From Triatoma infestans (taxonomy: Eukaryota; Arthropoda; Insecta; Hemiptera; Reduviidae), in NCBI GenBank assembly GCA_011037195.1, contig JAAEAF010014803.1, positions 1 to 64,000 of the forward strand: 64,000 bases of DNA, in the 5' to 3' direction. The position numbers and the translations under genes are program-made. A model generated the notes under the pieces. The model worked only from the letters and a program-made list of their open reading frames with translations, was not told where the DNA came from and did not search any database. Below, piece after piece: positions 1-11,126 of the stretch; the stretch's first letter is position 1; each line of letters opens with the position of its first letter.

Positions 1-337
1 AACTAAACATGCAAAGATCTACAACTTTTATCTAAAACATTTATCTGGAAAATTCTTTTAAGGGCATTTTTAGGGGAGGGGTGGAGTTAGATTTTCATCA
101 AAGTGCTATCCTAGTTGATTATACAATTCTATCATCCAATCATAATTAGTTAGAAATAAATAGATGGCTGAAATTCTGAGTTTCAAGAAAATTAGTAAAC
201 CGGAAGTGCGCTTTTACTGAACAGTTTTTTTCAGTTTTGACGAATTTGATTAAATTTGGTACACAAACTATAAAATTTGTCAATTATCATTTTGAGAACT
301 GGAGTAAGAGAAAGTTGTGTGAGTGTTTCACACCAGA
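1..337 (+). repeat. HLR repeat, 3' part of a copy cut by the window edge
   Basis: This is the 3' third of the dispersed 1-kb HLR family in forward orientation. It shows the last internal unit (G-rich box, ACCGGAAGTG box near 200), the inverted GGAGTAAGAGAAAGT motif and the terminal hairpin GTGTGAGTGTTTCACAC. It ends CACACCAGA next to a T-run. Its 5' part lies outside the window. Confidence 0.85.
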
Positions 338-1457
338 TTTTTTTTTCAAAATGACTACAAAAGACGCCGAACGTTCCTGGTCATCAACTTTTCAGCATTG
401 CTATCGGCTGCTGGTTTCTTGATTTTTTTGTTGTTTTGTTTTATTCTTTTTCTGCCTTTTGTACCTGTTATTGTAAAAAAGAGTTATTATAAGAGGAGAG
501 GGAAGTCGTAAAAGGTGAGTATGTATTGAAAATTAAATGATTCCCACGCGACCAATACGAAAGAAGGAGTGGCCTTTTTTTTTAAAAAAAGCGTAGGCGT
601 AAACCCGGCACTGGGACAAGCTTTACTGAGTCACTTGGCCACAACGTCACAACAATATAGTATCCTATACATAGTCAGTATGTTTTTTTATGATAAATCG
701 TCATAATAAATATATATACAGTGGGGTTCCCTCCTTATTTTTCCTTACCGTTACCTAATGTCTTTTCTCTCTCTTTAACTAAATTTGGTATTACGATTGT
801 TATTAATTTTTTTATTTTATTTTTATTTTCTTTAAAGAACAATACATTATTTGTAACATGCATGTTCATATTCATTAGTAGTTTATAATTCATTTACATT
901 AATTTATTTTTAAAAAAAGATAAACCTGGATTGTATGGTCAAACAGTATTTGATTTAAAACCTTAAAACATAATACAATTTTTTCAAGTACAACGATAGT
1001 TGGCCGGGCACTAAAGAAGCATAATTTTTTTTCTTAATCTTCAAAAACGGTTTATTGTTCAACGTTTCTGAACCCTCTTATTCGGGCGGTATCCTGATGT
1101 GTTCAAATGTCGAACATTTCTTAATGGCTTCCGCCAAATATACTTGGATTACTAATAACGATCAAACGTATACAATTTTTTATATTTAAAATAACAAATT
1201 ATTCCGTGTGAATAAGTTCACAAGCTGTTTCTATGAATTATATACCAGAACTACAAGAATGTGGGCATTTTATATTTAAAAAAATATAAATGCAATACTT
1301 AACTTTTAAAACAAAACCAAAAGTTAATAGATGTCCCAAAATTTTGATTCAAAACTAAAACACATTTTCTCTGAAGTTTAATCAATATGAAAAGCATTAC
1401 ATGGAAAATGCTGCATTGAGCTGTGTGTGCCGTGCAGCTAAAAAAATTTTTAAAAAA
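338..1457. other. AT-rich stretch without recognised gene
   Basis: The stretch has homopolymer and TA-rich runs and only short chance reading frames. I see no protein family, RNA gene or clear repeat family here. Confidence 0.5.
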
Positions 1458-2686
1458 TCTGGTATGAAACATTCACACAACTTTCTATTACTCAAAATTC
1501 CAGTTTTCAAAATTGTAATTGACAAATTTTATAGTTTGTGTACCAAATTTGATGAAATTCGTCGAAAACTGAAAAAACTGTTCAGTAAAAGCGCACTTCC
1601 GGTTTACTAATTTTCTTGAAACTCAGATTTTGGCCATCTATTTATTTCTAATTAATTTTGTTTGGATGATAGAATTGTGTAATCAACTATAGTAGCCCTA
1701 TAAAAAAAAAAAACAAAAAAAAAACCATAACCCCACCCTTCCTCCAAAAGTTCCCTTAAATGAATTTTTCCAGAGAAATGTTTTAAATAAAAGTTGTAGA
1801 TCTTTTATTTTTAGTTTATATAAGAAGTTACAAGAAAATCGCGAAAAAGTGAAAAAATCGTTTAGTAAAGTGGTAATGTAAACACACTTTCGGTTATACG
1901 ATTTTTTGTAATTCGGAATTTCAACAACATATTCATTTCTAATTAACATTATTTAGATGATTGAATTGTTTAATAAACTGAAATAGCATTTTAGATGAAA
2001 ACCTAACCCCACCCCTCCCCCTTAACGGTCCTCAAATGAATTTTCCCATAGAAACATTCCAAATAAAAGTTGTAGCTCTCTGTATGTATAGTTGATATAT
2101 CAAGTTTGAAGAAAAATCGTCGGAACCATTTTTGAGAAAATCGCAAAAAAAAAAAACAACTAGTAAAGTGGTACTTCCAGTTGAGGAATTTTTACAGATG
2201 ACCCACTGTCGGATACCCATGGTGATACCTAAACGAAATATCAAGTTTGAACTTTCTACGATTTTTCATTTCTGAGCATTGGAGTTCATCGAAAACTGAA
2301 AAAAATAAAATGTTCAGTAAAAGCGCACTTCCGGTTTACTAATTTTCCTGAAACTTGGAATTTTGGCCATCTATTTATTTCTAATTAATTTTGTTTGGAT
2401 GATAGAATTGTATAATCAATTATGATAAAAGCATTTTAGTGTACTTCACATTCCTAGTTTAAAGAAAATCGTTGAAGCCATTTTTCGAGAAAATATCAGA
2501 AAACTGAAAAATATATTTCAGTAAAAACGCACTTCCGGTCATCCGATTTTTTTGTTTTCTAACTCGGAATTTCAACAACATATTTAATTATAATTAATAT
2601 TATTTAGATGAGAGACTTGTATAGTAAACTGAAATAGCACTTTAGAGGACAAGCCACCCACCCCACAATAGGAGTAAGAGAAAGTA
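1458..2686 (-). repeat. HLR repeat, composite copy
   Basis: The copy is reverse-oriented and starts at the TCTGGTATGAAAC hairpin end. Three internal units follow up to about 2275. A second first-unit-like block then begins near 2290, and the copy closes with GGAGTAAGAGAAAGTA. The microsatellite block is missing. It looks like two HLR copies joined by insertion or recombination. Confidence 0.8.
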
Positions 2687-2817
2687 ATATAAATCAATGC
2701 ATTCTTATTAAAACATATGACGGGTATATACCATGGCTCTTTGGATGTGGACTATTTGTACAACGGCTACTACAGCCGAATTACCGAAGGAAATGTGTTG
2801 ACAAAATTCCGTGTTTG

Positions 2818-3075
2818 GACAAAATCCAGTTGACCGGAAATGCTTTTTTACTTAACCTACTTTTTTTTTTGTTTACTACGATTTTTTCTATAAAAACAGC
2901 GACGGATTTCATTAGGTTGTTTTATACTAACTATGAATACAGAGACCAATAACTTTTATTAGAAACAATTATTATAAAAAAATTTAGAACCACTCATTGT
3001 ATCAATATAATTTAAAATTTGTCAATTATAACTCTGTAGACTGCAGTAAGAGAAAGTGATTTGAAAGTTTCTTAC
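2818..3075 (+). repeat. HLR repeat, old degenerate copy
   Basis: Weak but ordered similarity to the HLR 3' part: a GACCGGAAAT box, a long run ending in TTGTCAATTATA, and CAGTAAGAGAAAGTG at the end. Heavily diverged. Confidence 0.5.
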
Positions 3076-3676
3076 TTTTCAGAGAATTATCTTTATTATG
3101 GATTTAAAAAAAATGTATGAAATCTTTATACTAATATAAATGAATAGAAGAAATAACCTGTACCACGTTCAGGTGTTCAAGAGAGTACGATTATCTTTCT
3201 TAATAGAAACAGGAAATAAGCTATTTATAAATGGAGTGTTAAATGTCGGTCATAATTAAATAAAAAAGAATACTATAAATTATTCTAAGAAAAATAAATA
3301 ATAAATGATAATAAAAATGAATCGTAAAAAAAAAAAAAAAAAACAACGAATGCGAACAATCTCATTTTATTTTATTTATTATTAAATGGAATACAATTGA
3401 AAATTTGAATAATAACTTCCTTAGTAAAGTAATTGGTGTTATTATGAGATAAAAGGCCTCTGTTGTTATAACTTTTAAACTACTATTAAATTGTTAGCAA
3501 TATATTTATTATAATTTTGTAGATAAAAATACAATATAAATTTAATAAAACAATTTTTTTTGCTAAATTAATATCAAGAGATTGTTTGTTTATTTGAACA
3601 TAAATTTTGCAATAAAGGTGTGGCTTTTTTTTATATTTATTGTTTTTAAATAAATGTGAAAATAAATTTAAATGTT
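3076..3676. other. AT-rich stretch, nothing recognised
   Basis: Very AT-rich with an 18-base A-run near 3327. No gene, RNA or repeat assignment is possible by eye. Confidence 0.45.
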
Positions 3677-4047
3677 TATCTGGGATTTTATCCGTCGTGG
3701 TATGCATATTTTGAGTTTCGGATTTTTATCCATTGTCAGAATAAGGCTGTCCAAGTTCGTTTACAGAGTTGACTTAATGATTCTGTTATGCACTACACTT
3801 GTGGATAGTATGTGGAAGGTTAAATTTGTTATCACATATCATTCGCTTAAAACATTTTTTCTCATACTCATAGGACCTCAAAACCTAATATTTCCGATTC
3901 GAAAATTTTATACAATCGAAAAACTTTCTCTAATTGATGGAAATTTATTGATCAGGTACTAATATTAAACGCTTTAGGTTAAAATCTATCTAAATAACCT
4001 TATAAGATCCTCCGCATACATTTAATATGACGGATAAATCCCAGATA
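3677..4047. mobile_element. Small element with about 20-bp terminal inverted repeats
   Basis: The left end TATCTGGGATTTTATCCGTC (3677-3696) is matched in inverse orientation by 4029-4047, with one indel. The 371-bp interior codes for nothing convincing. At 3868-3935 it holds a diverged fragment of the HLR 5' block. No clear target-site duplication is visible, so this is a candidate MITE only. Confidence 0.4.
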
Positions 4048-4239
4048 TTACCAAGCATTGCGGACCAATTCACATATTAAATGCTTATTTATTTATTTTT
4101 TTTAATTTACGTATATGAGAGAGGCCTGCTTTATTTCTGCAAAAACTAATGGTTTCGGAGAAGGCCTAGAAGTTATATTGAATTCTTGTCAGTTTAAATT
4201 AAATTAATTTCTAGGCTTCTCCATACAAAGGGTCAGTCG

Positions 4240-4660
4240 GAGGCTCCGGCGAGAGCACGACAAAATCTGGAAACTTAAGTTTCCACACAGCAAGATGATG
4301 ATGTCGAAGCAGTGTAAATATAGAACTAAAAGGTCCCGTTGCTTAGAAAGTTACCAGATTAATCTGATGCCAGGCCTTTTCATGGAGCATGGCAGGTTCA
4401 AGAAACAGCTACACAAGATGGGGGATAATTAACTCGGAACCTTTGTGTAGATTATGTCAGAAAGAGGAGGAAACAGCCTCACACCTGTAGTTTCTATTGT
4501 ACTGCAATCACTAGATCTTGTACATCACTAAAATCTTTGGCACATTGAGATCAGAGGAGATAATAGCGCAAAAATAACTGATTGAGAAAGCCCTCAACCT
4601 CATGAAGAGGAGAGGTTTCTCATACTAGACCTACAGGGATTGGCGCAATAAGCACCCCAT
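4240..4660 (+). pseudogene. Non-LTR retrotransposon ORF2, C-terminal relic
   Basis: In shifting frames this translates to the C-terminal tail of a LINE polyprotein. It shows an HGRFKKQLHKMG segment, then a cysteine-histidine block (PLCRLCQKEEETASHL), then FGTLRSEEIIAQK and KALNLMKRRGFSY before a stop. The same three blocks, in the same order, occur in the larger minus-strand LINE at 57853-59026, so both belong to one family. Stops and frameshifts make it non-functional. RNase H proper and the reverse transcriptase are absent, as expected for a 5'-truncated copy. Confidence 0.75.
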
Positions 4661-5189
4661 GATCTTTGGCGCCTGCGAACCACTATTATACTTCGTAGTA
4701 CTCATTTTAGTCCAACCTTAACCAATAATTTATATCAAATAAGAAATATTTTACATATTACCTTAATGTGAGATTTTCACGTAAACCATTTAATATTAGT
4801 ACCTTATAGATACCTGATAGACAGGTTTCAAAATCAGTCAACAGTTGAAAGAACGATATTTTTTAATTGAAAAAGAATTTTTCAGTAGAATTGTAACATG
4901 TGATGAAACATTTGAGCCGGAATGTAAACAATGAAAACCTTAAGCGGAAGCATATGGGTTTAATAAGTGTATTTATTGCGTATTGTCTTGACAAAGTCTC
5001 CAAGTAACTGCATGCAACAGATACCCCTTGCGGGCTATGTGACGTTAAATTTCAAATGTTGTGTGTATTTGTTTGATGTTAATGGCGCTCCCTTGTGCAC
5101 ATCAGTGTAATCACATCAACTATCACCTTGGGTACATATACCCCAAACCAACTCTATATTTACCCTCTTGCTAAGGAGGAACATATCGA
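4661..5189. other. AT-rich stretch with a 36-bp segment shared with 55.26 kb
   Basis: No gene is seen. The segment around 5000-5035 (CAAGTAACTGCATGCAACAG and the following bases) recurs almost unchanged at 55261-55296, so it belongs to some dispersed element whose limits are not visible. Confidence 0.45.
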
Positions 5190-5275
5190 AGTTTCAAGAA
5201 AGTTTATCAATTTTATAATTTTATTAACTGGACTAAGAGAAAAATCATGTGAGCGTTTTACAACAGATTTTTTGA
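5190..5275 (+). repeat. HLR repeat, 3'-end fragment
   Basis: A diverged copy of the last HLR bases: TTTATCAATTTTATAATTTT, an ACTGGACTAAGAGAAA motif and a damaged terminal hairpin, ending ACAGATTTTTT. Confidence 0.55.
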
Positions 5276-5282
5276 AATCAGT

Positions 5283-5345
5283 TAGCCGGCTATGTTTTGT
5301 GGTCATCGACCGTTTTCGGGCGTTCATCCATGTCAATGATATCAC
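5283..5345 (-). repeat. Fragment of the foldback repeat with hammerhead-like motif
   Basis: Matches the arm of the foldback family found in full at 42572-42832, from the TGTGGTCATCGACCG stretch onward. The hammerhead-like core is mutated here and only one arm is present. Confidence 0.5.
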
Positions 5346-6194
5346 ACTGTTTATCTAGATATTCTGAAGATCCTAGATATCTAATGTTTTCCCAGCTCAG
5401 CCCAGCCAAACCTTAATAATTCTTTAAAAATATCTAACTCAAATAAATAAAATGACAGCGCTGGATATTTATAAAATAATATCATCTGTAATAAAACTTG
5501 ATGTCAGCTCAATGAGAAAACATCTGTTTTTTTATTTCATAATAACGATAAATTATCTCCAGTCCAATGGATACCATATATGGAACTATATAATACAAAT
5601 GTTCTAACTGCTCACTAAAGTAAAAAAAAATAAAAAATAAAAAAATTACGTGTGGGTGGTATTTTAAAATACATCCTATACATTAGTCGGTAATTTTTTT
5701 GTTTCTTTTTGCTTCCATTCAAAAATACTAGCCGAAAACATCTGCCCTTAATATTTAATAAATATATTTTTTTCAATTTTTTTGAATTAAAAACAAAAAT
5801 AAAAAAGATTAATTATTTAAATGTTACGAAAATTATGCAAATACACTACCATACCTTTGGGGGGGACATACATTTCCATAAAAGGTTACATTATTTGTTT
5901 TTTTTTTTCTTATTTTTAATTTAAAAATCTTTATGTAGTATTACCGAAGAGTATCATTAATCATACTCAGAATGACTCAGTGAACGGACCGTTGATGGAA
6001 TTTCTCAGACAATCTTCACGTTTCTTTTTCTTTTTTTTCTTGTCATGTAAAAAAAAAAATTACTTTATAAAACATGAATAATGTCGGGTGTATTGTTATG
6101 AAATGTTGTCCTTATATATATATACTCGTACAGAAAACATTCGAATGTTTTAATGGGAATAAAAGTAATTTTCTTCTCAAACATATATTTCAAT
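5346..6194. other. AT-rich stretch without recognised gene
   Basis: A- and T-runs and short chance reading frames only. No family recognised. Confidence 0.4.
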
Positions 6195-6900
6195 TTTAAC
6201 TTAAATAAATACTCGCTGGCCTGCACCGCAGTTCCTCAGGGTAGTATACTTGGTCCGCTTCTATATACTGTATTCACTTCAGATCCACAAACCAATATAA
6301 ACACCCTTCTTTGCACTTACGTGATAATACCGCTTGCACCTTGCATCTAGCTCTGATCCCATAACAGCATCCACTCTCTTACAGAATCATTAAAATAAAA
6401 TAAAATAGAATCCACAAAATGGCGGATTAAACTCAACCTACAAAAATGTCAACAAATCACCTTTTACCTTGGGATGTACATCGACAAAAGAATAACATAG
6501 AATCCACAAACGAAATTAAAAAGACTGGAAGTTAACAAACGGAATAAGTTACTACTCAGACTAATAGGAAGACGATCGAAACTACCTCTCGAACACAAAC
6601 GACTAATATATAACTGTATACACAAACCGATGTGGACTTACGGACTGTGGGGTTCAACCAAGCACTCAAATTTCCAGATAATTCAGTCTTTTCAGTCAAA
6701 AATATTCCGTTGGATAATAGATGCCCCATTCTATGTCTCTAACTCCACCCTCCACAACGATCTTAAAATCCCATATGTATCTGAAGCTGTCAAAACTAAA
6801 TATAAAAAAAATTCTATGACTCTGTTGGTCTCAACTATAATCCTCTTGTTCAAAATCTTGCCTCCACAACTATACCAGATAATCCACCCTGTCGACTGAG
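6195..6900 (+). pseudogene. Jockey-type LINE reverse transcriptase, 3' relic
   Basis: The first block encodes VPQGSILGPLLYTVFTSD, the reverse-transcriptase turn that precedes the catalytic YADD in the Jockey clade. The YADD region is lost through deletion and frameshift. The thumb and C-terminal region follow: LGMYIDKRITWNPHTKLK, then NKLLLRLIGRRSKLPLEHK, then KPMWTYGLWGSTKHSN and FQSKIFRWIIDAPFYVSNST. Block order and spacing match Jockey elements. Several frame changes and the missing catalytic motif show it is dead. Endonuclease, ORF1 and RNase H are not present. Confidence 0.8.
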
Positions 6901-7060
6901 CCGCTGATGGCCCCATGATCACTTCCTGCAATAGGAAGTAACTCCTGCGAGTGCGTTATCGCTGGGTAGCTTCTCTCCTCCAGCCAATCACGTCTTCTTC
7001 TTCATCACACAGCATCATATTCACTTACTATATTTATTTATGCAGATTGTGAATTCCAAA

Positions 7061-7105
7061 TACATAAATAAATAAATATATAAAAACTTAAATAAATAAA
7101 TAAAT
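7061..7105. repeat. (AAAT)n-like microsatellite
   Basis: Imperfect AAAT/AAATA tandem repeats directly after the Jockey relic. They may be the remains of its 3' tail. Confidence 0.6.
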
Positions 7106-7223
7106 TTTATAACTTAAATCATATAATAACGTTAATACGAAATAATAATTAAAATTATTAAATATGAACTAAACCATAATCTTGCCTTTTTTTCTATTTC
7201 ATCATGTAGTAACAAAAACAAAA

Positions 7224-7902
7224 AATTGAAGTGAAACACTCACACAACTTTCTCTTACTCCTGTTCTCAAAATTATAATTGACCAAATTTTATAGTTTGT
7301 GTACCAAATTTAATGAAATTCGTCGAAAACTGAAAAAACTGTTCAGTAAAAGCGCACTTCCGGTTTATTAAATTTTTTAAAACTCGGAATTTTGGCCATC
7401 TATTTTTTCTAATTAATTTTTGGATGATAGAATTGTATAATCAACTGTGATAGCACTTTAGAGAAAAACATAACCCCCACCCCTCCCTAAAAGTGCCCTT
7501 AAATGAATTTTCCCAGAGAAATGTTTCAAATAAATGTTGTAGCTCTTTATATATGTAGTCAATATAACAATTTTGAAGAAAATCGTCGGAGCCGTTTTTG
7601 AGAAAATTGCAAAAAAGTAAAAAAAAAACATTCAGTAAAGTGGTACTTCCGTTTGAAGAATTTTGACAGTTAACGTAGGGTCAGACCCCATGGTGATACC
7701 TAAACAGAATATCAAGTTTCAACTTTCTACGATTTTTCGTTTTTGAGCTATGCTGTTCACATACATACACACACACACACACACACAACACAGACCATTT
7801 GGTAAAAACCACTTTTTTGGACTCAGGGGACCTCAAAACAGATACTTCCGGTGAAAACTCGATATCGAAAATTTGACACGATTACAATACTTCCTCTTAC
7901 TA
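7224..7902 (-). repeat. HLR repeat, two-unit copy
   Basis: The reverse-oriented copy runs from the hairpin end (GTGAAACACTCACAC) through two internal units, the (CA)n microsatellite (about 7760-7788) and the CGATATCG palindrome to CTCTTACTAG. One internal unit is absent compared with the 1-kb copies. The final GGAGTAAGAGAAAGTA is also lost. Confidence 0.85.
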
Positions 7903-8789
7903 GAAATGTATAAATATGGGCATTTAAATCAAAAATTTATTTAATGTATTACTTTGTGAAGCATTTCTAGTATTTTCTTATCTAGTGCAGGAGAACCAAA
8001 AACAATCCTACGATTCCAAATTATTGATCAAATTGTGTGTTTAACAAATTTTCTTTTAACGCATTTGCATATAATAAAATAGAATCAAAATCAATTTATA
8101 CAGAAATTAAATCAAACTTTTAAAATAATTATCGCAAAAATAAATAATAAAAAGACTTAAACAAAATGTTGTTAATTAAGATTTATAATGAAGATAAAGT
8201 TAAAATAAATATTTACTCGTAAAAAAAAATAAATAAATAAATAACATTGATGTACTTCTACGCAATGTTTGATACGCCCCAAATGAATAAATAAACAGTC
8301 AAAAGTTTATGTTTGCAGTTTGATTCACGGCGGGTAATTTTAGAGTAAATGATTCATCTAACACTAAAATAGCACAGCACTATCGACCTATTTTCATTTC
8401 AGGCTTAACTTTCGTATTCTAATAGTCGGCGATTATTTTATAATATTTATAGATTTTTTTATTTTATTTTTACTTTTAAAATATTTAGAAATGTTATATA
8501 TTTTTTTTATTTAATAAGTAAATGGAAATAAAGGTTATTTTTAAACTAATTAAAAGACAAAATAAAATGTTCCAAAGATACCCGAGGAGTTTGTAAAGAG
8601 AAAATGGCAAAACAGATGAGATATATTTTTGTCTCTGACTTAATATCTCCTTTAAAATCAAATAAATTTAAGATTTAATATCAGTCAATAGTATTATAAT
8701 TATGGCAGTTACTTTACAAATTTTAGCAATCTAAAAGCGTCCTTATCTAAAAAAAGTTATTGAGTTCTTTATGAACTTATCTAAGATCT
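7903..8789. other. AT-rich stretch without recognised gene
   Basis: Low-complexity AT-rich DNA, including an AAAT-type run near 8226-8245. No coding or structural signal identified. Confidence 0.45.
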
Positions 8790-9810
8790 CCTTCTGCGAT
8801 AAAAACTGGGAAACATAATTCCAGTGTTACCTTTGATAAGAATATACTTGTATGATTCTTCAATACAGCATTTTTTTATTTTTATTTGTTGAAGAGTATT
8901 GTGCATTGCTGCCATGAAAGTTTTATTGTGTCTCACTATCAGGGAAAAACTTCTCAACCTACAGCACCTTTTCAAGTCCACGTCTCTAAGAAATTTGAAG
9001 ATCTGGGAAAATGCTGTGGAGGACATCTCCTCCTTCAACATTTTATAGATAAACAGGATTTTGAACCTTTCTCTGGATGACAGTACGTTAGCAAAATTCA
9101 TGGGAGTCTCCTTCATTTCCCCAAACGAATCTCAAGTGCCTCCTGAGTCTAACAATGCGTTCTTGAGAAAACCTGTTAGCACGCCTAGTTTTGCTTAGAG
9201 ATGCAGCCTCAGACCTCACCAGGCGTAAATGTTCAGAAAAGTCTTTAGACCGTGATTTCTGGACTTTCTACCGTTATTTCTGATCCTGTTATTTCTGAGC
9301 TCTTCTTTGGGAGACTAGTCGTTAGAAGAGTTCCAGCCTCCCGGAAGTGGGTTATTGCGCCTATCTTTGCCAGAGCGTCGGCCCATCTTATTACCTTCGA
9401 CCCAACATTACCTGGCCCCAAACAGGGTAACTATATTATTTCTGCTGAGGTCATAAGTTTGCCTAAACATCCCATACAATGTTTGCACTGATGAATTTGA
9501 ACTTAGTATTCTGATGGCAGCTTTTTTGGTCGGATAGGATCATACTCTCCTGTCATGGTTATTTCGATAATGCCTGTCAAAGTTACACTGTAACACCTTC
9601 CAATTGCGTGAATTTTCGCCAGAAATATGCTGGGAAACTTGTCCAGTTTGATTCCGAGTGCCTATTCCAGGTCCATATATATACCTGCCCCATTCCTTTC
9701 AGGGTTCATTGACACATCCGAGTGCCCATAATCATTAACATTGTTCAGATCGAATTCACTGCACCCAGTCTCTTGCACTATTGAGCCTCGAAGTAAACAT
9801 TTGTTGATGA
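8790..9810 (-). pseudogene. LINE RNase H and C-terminal tail, degenerate
   Basis: On the minus strand, in several frames, this carries an RNase H domain. There is a strand-1 remnant (SDVSMNPERNGAGIYM), an Ala-Lys-Ile-His stretch where the catalytic Glu should be, and then KVIRWADALAKIGAITHF, which corresponds to the usual GNEMADALAK block. A C-terminal block GEMKETPMNFANVLSSRERFKI follows, typical of LINE tails (ETPMHFL). The long open frame at 8781-9116 is the end of this relic, not an independent gene. No reverse transcriptase is included, so it is 5' truncated. It is related to the LINE pieces in the 30-32 kb inverted repeat. Confidence 0.7.
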
Positions 9811-10109
9811 AGCTGTATTTCTTAATCATCTCATCCCTAGGGAATTCAAAAATGAAGACCCAGCTGATAGGTATTCCCTCTTACTAATTCCAATGCATTA
9901 TCCCTTCAAATATACTCACTAGTTATTTTGAGATATGATACCTTGCCATCCTGTCAACCACTAGTAGGAGAGCTATGAATTTGAGGTTAACCTCTCCATC
10001 CCGACAGTGGGATTCAATGTAGCATACTTAACACCATTTCCCGACAAAAGTATATTGAAAATTGCTAAAGAATTTAACCTGCGCACGTATTGAGAGTTGC
10101 TTCTCTTTA

Positions 10110-10316
10110 AGCGGCCTCTACACGGTCAATAATATTGTCAATATCAGTATTGACAATATAACTATCAATACTCGTGCTAACCAATCACAAACTTCGTTAC
10201 TTTCAATAATATTGATCGTGTAAGGTAATGAAGAATTGTGATTGGTTAGCACGAGTATTGATGGTTATATTGTCAATACTGATATTGACAATATTATTGA
10301 CCGTGTAGAGGCCGCT
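10110..10316. mobile_element. MITE with near-perfect inverted repeats
   Basis: A 207-bp foldback element. Its arms of about 90 bp (10110-10201 and 10225-10316) are nearly perfect reverse complements and start AGCGGCCTCTACACGGTC. The ends are flanked by TTA on both sides (10107-10109, 10317-10319), compatible with a 3-bp target duplication as in PIF/Harbinger elements. The surrounding target is itself palindromic (CTTCTCT and AGAGAAG). There is no coding capacity. The high arm identity suggests recent activity. Confidence 0.8.
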
Positions 10317-10476
10317 TTAGAGAAGATAGGTATTGCCATAGAAACGAAACAAGATCTTAGTTATTATACTGCTATTCAGAAACCATAATTTCATTCAAAA
10401 AATGTCATCTGCAATACATATTTCAGATTATTTATTTACTATCGAGGGTTCTAAAATAATATTACAACATAGAATT

Positions 10477-10712
10477 TTTTTTTTTAATTTAAGGCGCGAC
10501 AACAGCTAAGGTCATTGGCGCCCGAGGCCTTTTCAGTGCACTGCCGGCCTGCGGACAGTATTCTCTCATTACAGACAACACTGTCCATCACCGGGCAGTG
10601 AGCTGTAGAGGCTCCTAGGAAGAGAAAATCTAAGGGGCAGCACAGCTGGACTCGAACCCGAGGCCTCAACGTGGGAGTCCAGTACGCTAACCACTGAGCT
10701 AATCCCTTTCCT
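10477..10712 (-). mobile_element. tRNA-derived SINE, complete copy 1
   Basis: On the minus strand it has a tRNA-like head with polymerase III box A (TTAGCTCAGTGGTTAGCG) and box B (GGGTTCGAGTCC). A body of about 140 bp with a conserved hairpin follows, then a tail ending GCGCCTTAAATT plus an A-run. A perfect 11-bp target duplication AACATAGAATT flanks it at 10466-10476 and 10713-10723. Confidence 0.9.
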
Positions 10713-10881
10713 AACATAGAATTATTTCATACTTTAATTATTGATGTCAGTAAATAAAAATACACGAGTACTTGTAACAGCTGATGAACTTATGAATTAA
10801 TTCCATTATTTCTATTAGTGTCCAAAAATGTAATACAATGTTAATAATATCATCTTTTTGTTTGCCCAACACTTGATAAGA

Positions 10882-11115
10882 AGAGAGGGGAGGGATTAGC
10901 TAAGTGGTTAGGCGTTGGACTCCCACGCGGAGTCCCGGGTTCGAGTCCAGTGCTACCCTTAGATTTTTTTCTTCCTAGGAGCCTCTACAGCTCACTGTTC
11001 GGTGATAGACAGTGTTGTCTGTAGCGAGAGAACCTGTCCGAGGCGCTATGCACTGAGAAGGCTCCGGGCGCTAACGACAGTAGATTTTGAAGCGCCTTAA
11101 ATTAAAAAAAAAAAA
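10882..11115 (+). mobile_element. tRNA-derived SINE, complete copy 2
   Basis: Same family as the copy just upstream but in opposite orientation: box A TTAGCTAAGTGGTTAGGCG, box B GGGTTCGAGTCC, and a tail GCGCCTTAAATT plus A-run. An 11-bp duplication ACTTGATAAGA lies at 10871-10881 and 11116-11126. Together the two SINEs form a 230-bp-arm inverted pair. Confidence 0.92.
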
Positions 11116-11126
11116 ACTTGATAAGA

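Noticed and set aside
1086..1116. CTGATGTGTTCAAATGTCGAAC as a hammerhead core
   Set aside because: The CTGATGA core is not complete (CTGATGT), GAAA does not follow the hairpin, and no flanking stems are found.
7756..7790. CRISPR-like short repeats
   Set aside because: The regular repeats are CA/CATA microsatellites within HLR copies; there are no spacers, and the genome is eukaryotic.
10484..10717. 77-codon minus-strand frame with arginine-rich start
   Set aside because: It lies wholly inside a SINE with target-site duplications; the translation is a shadow of the tRNA-like head.
10886..10960. Possible functional tRNA gene (boxes A and B present)
   Set aside because: The sequence does not fold into a full cloverleaf with acceptor pairing, and it continues into a SINE body and A-tail.
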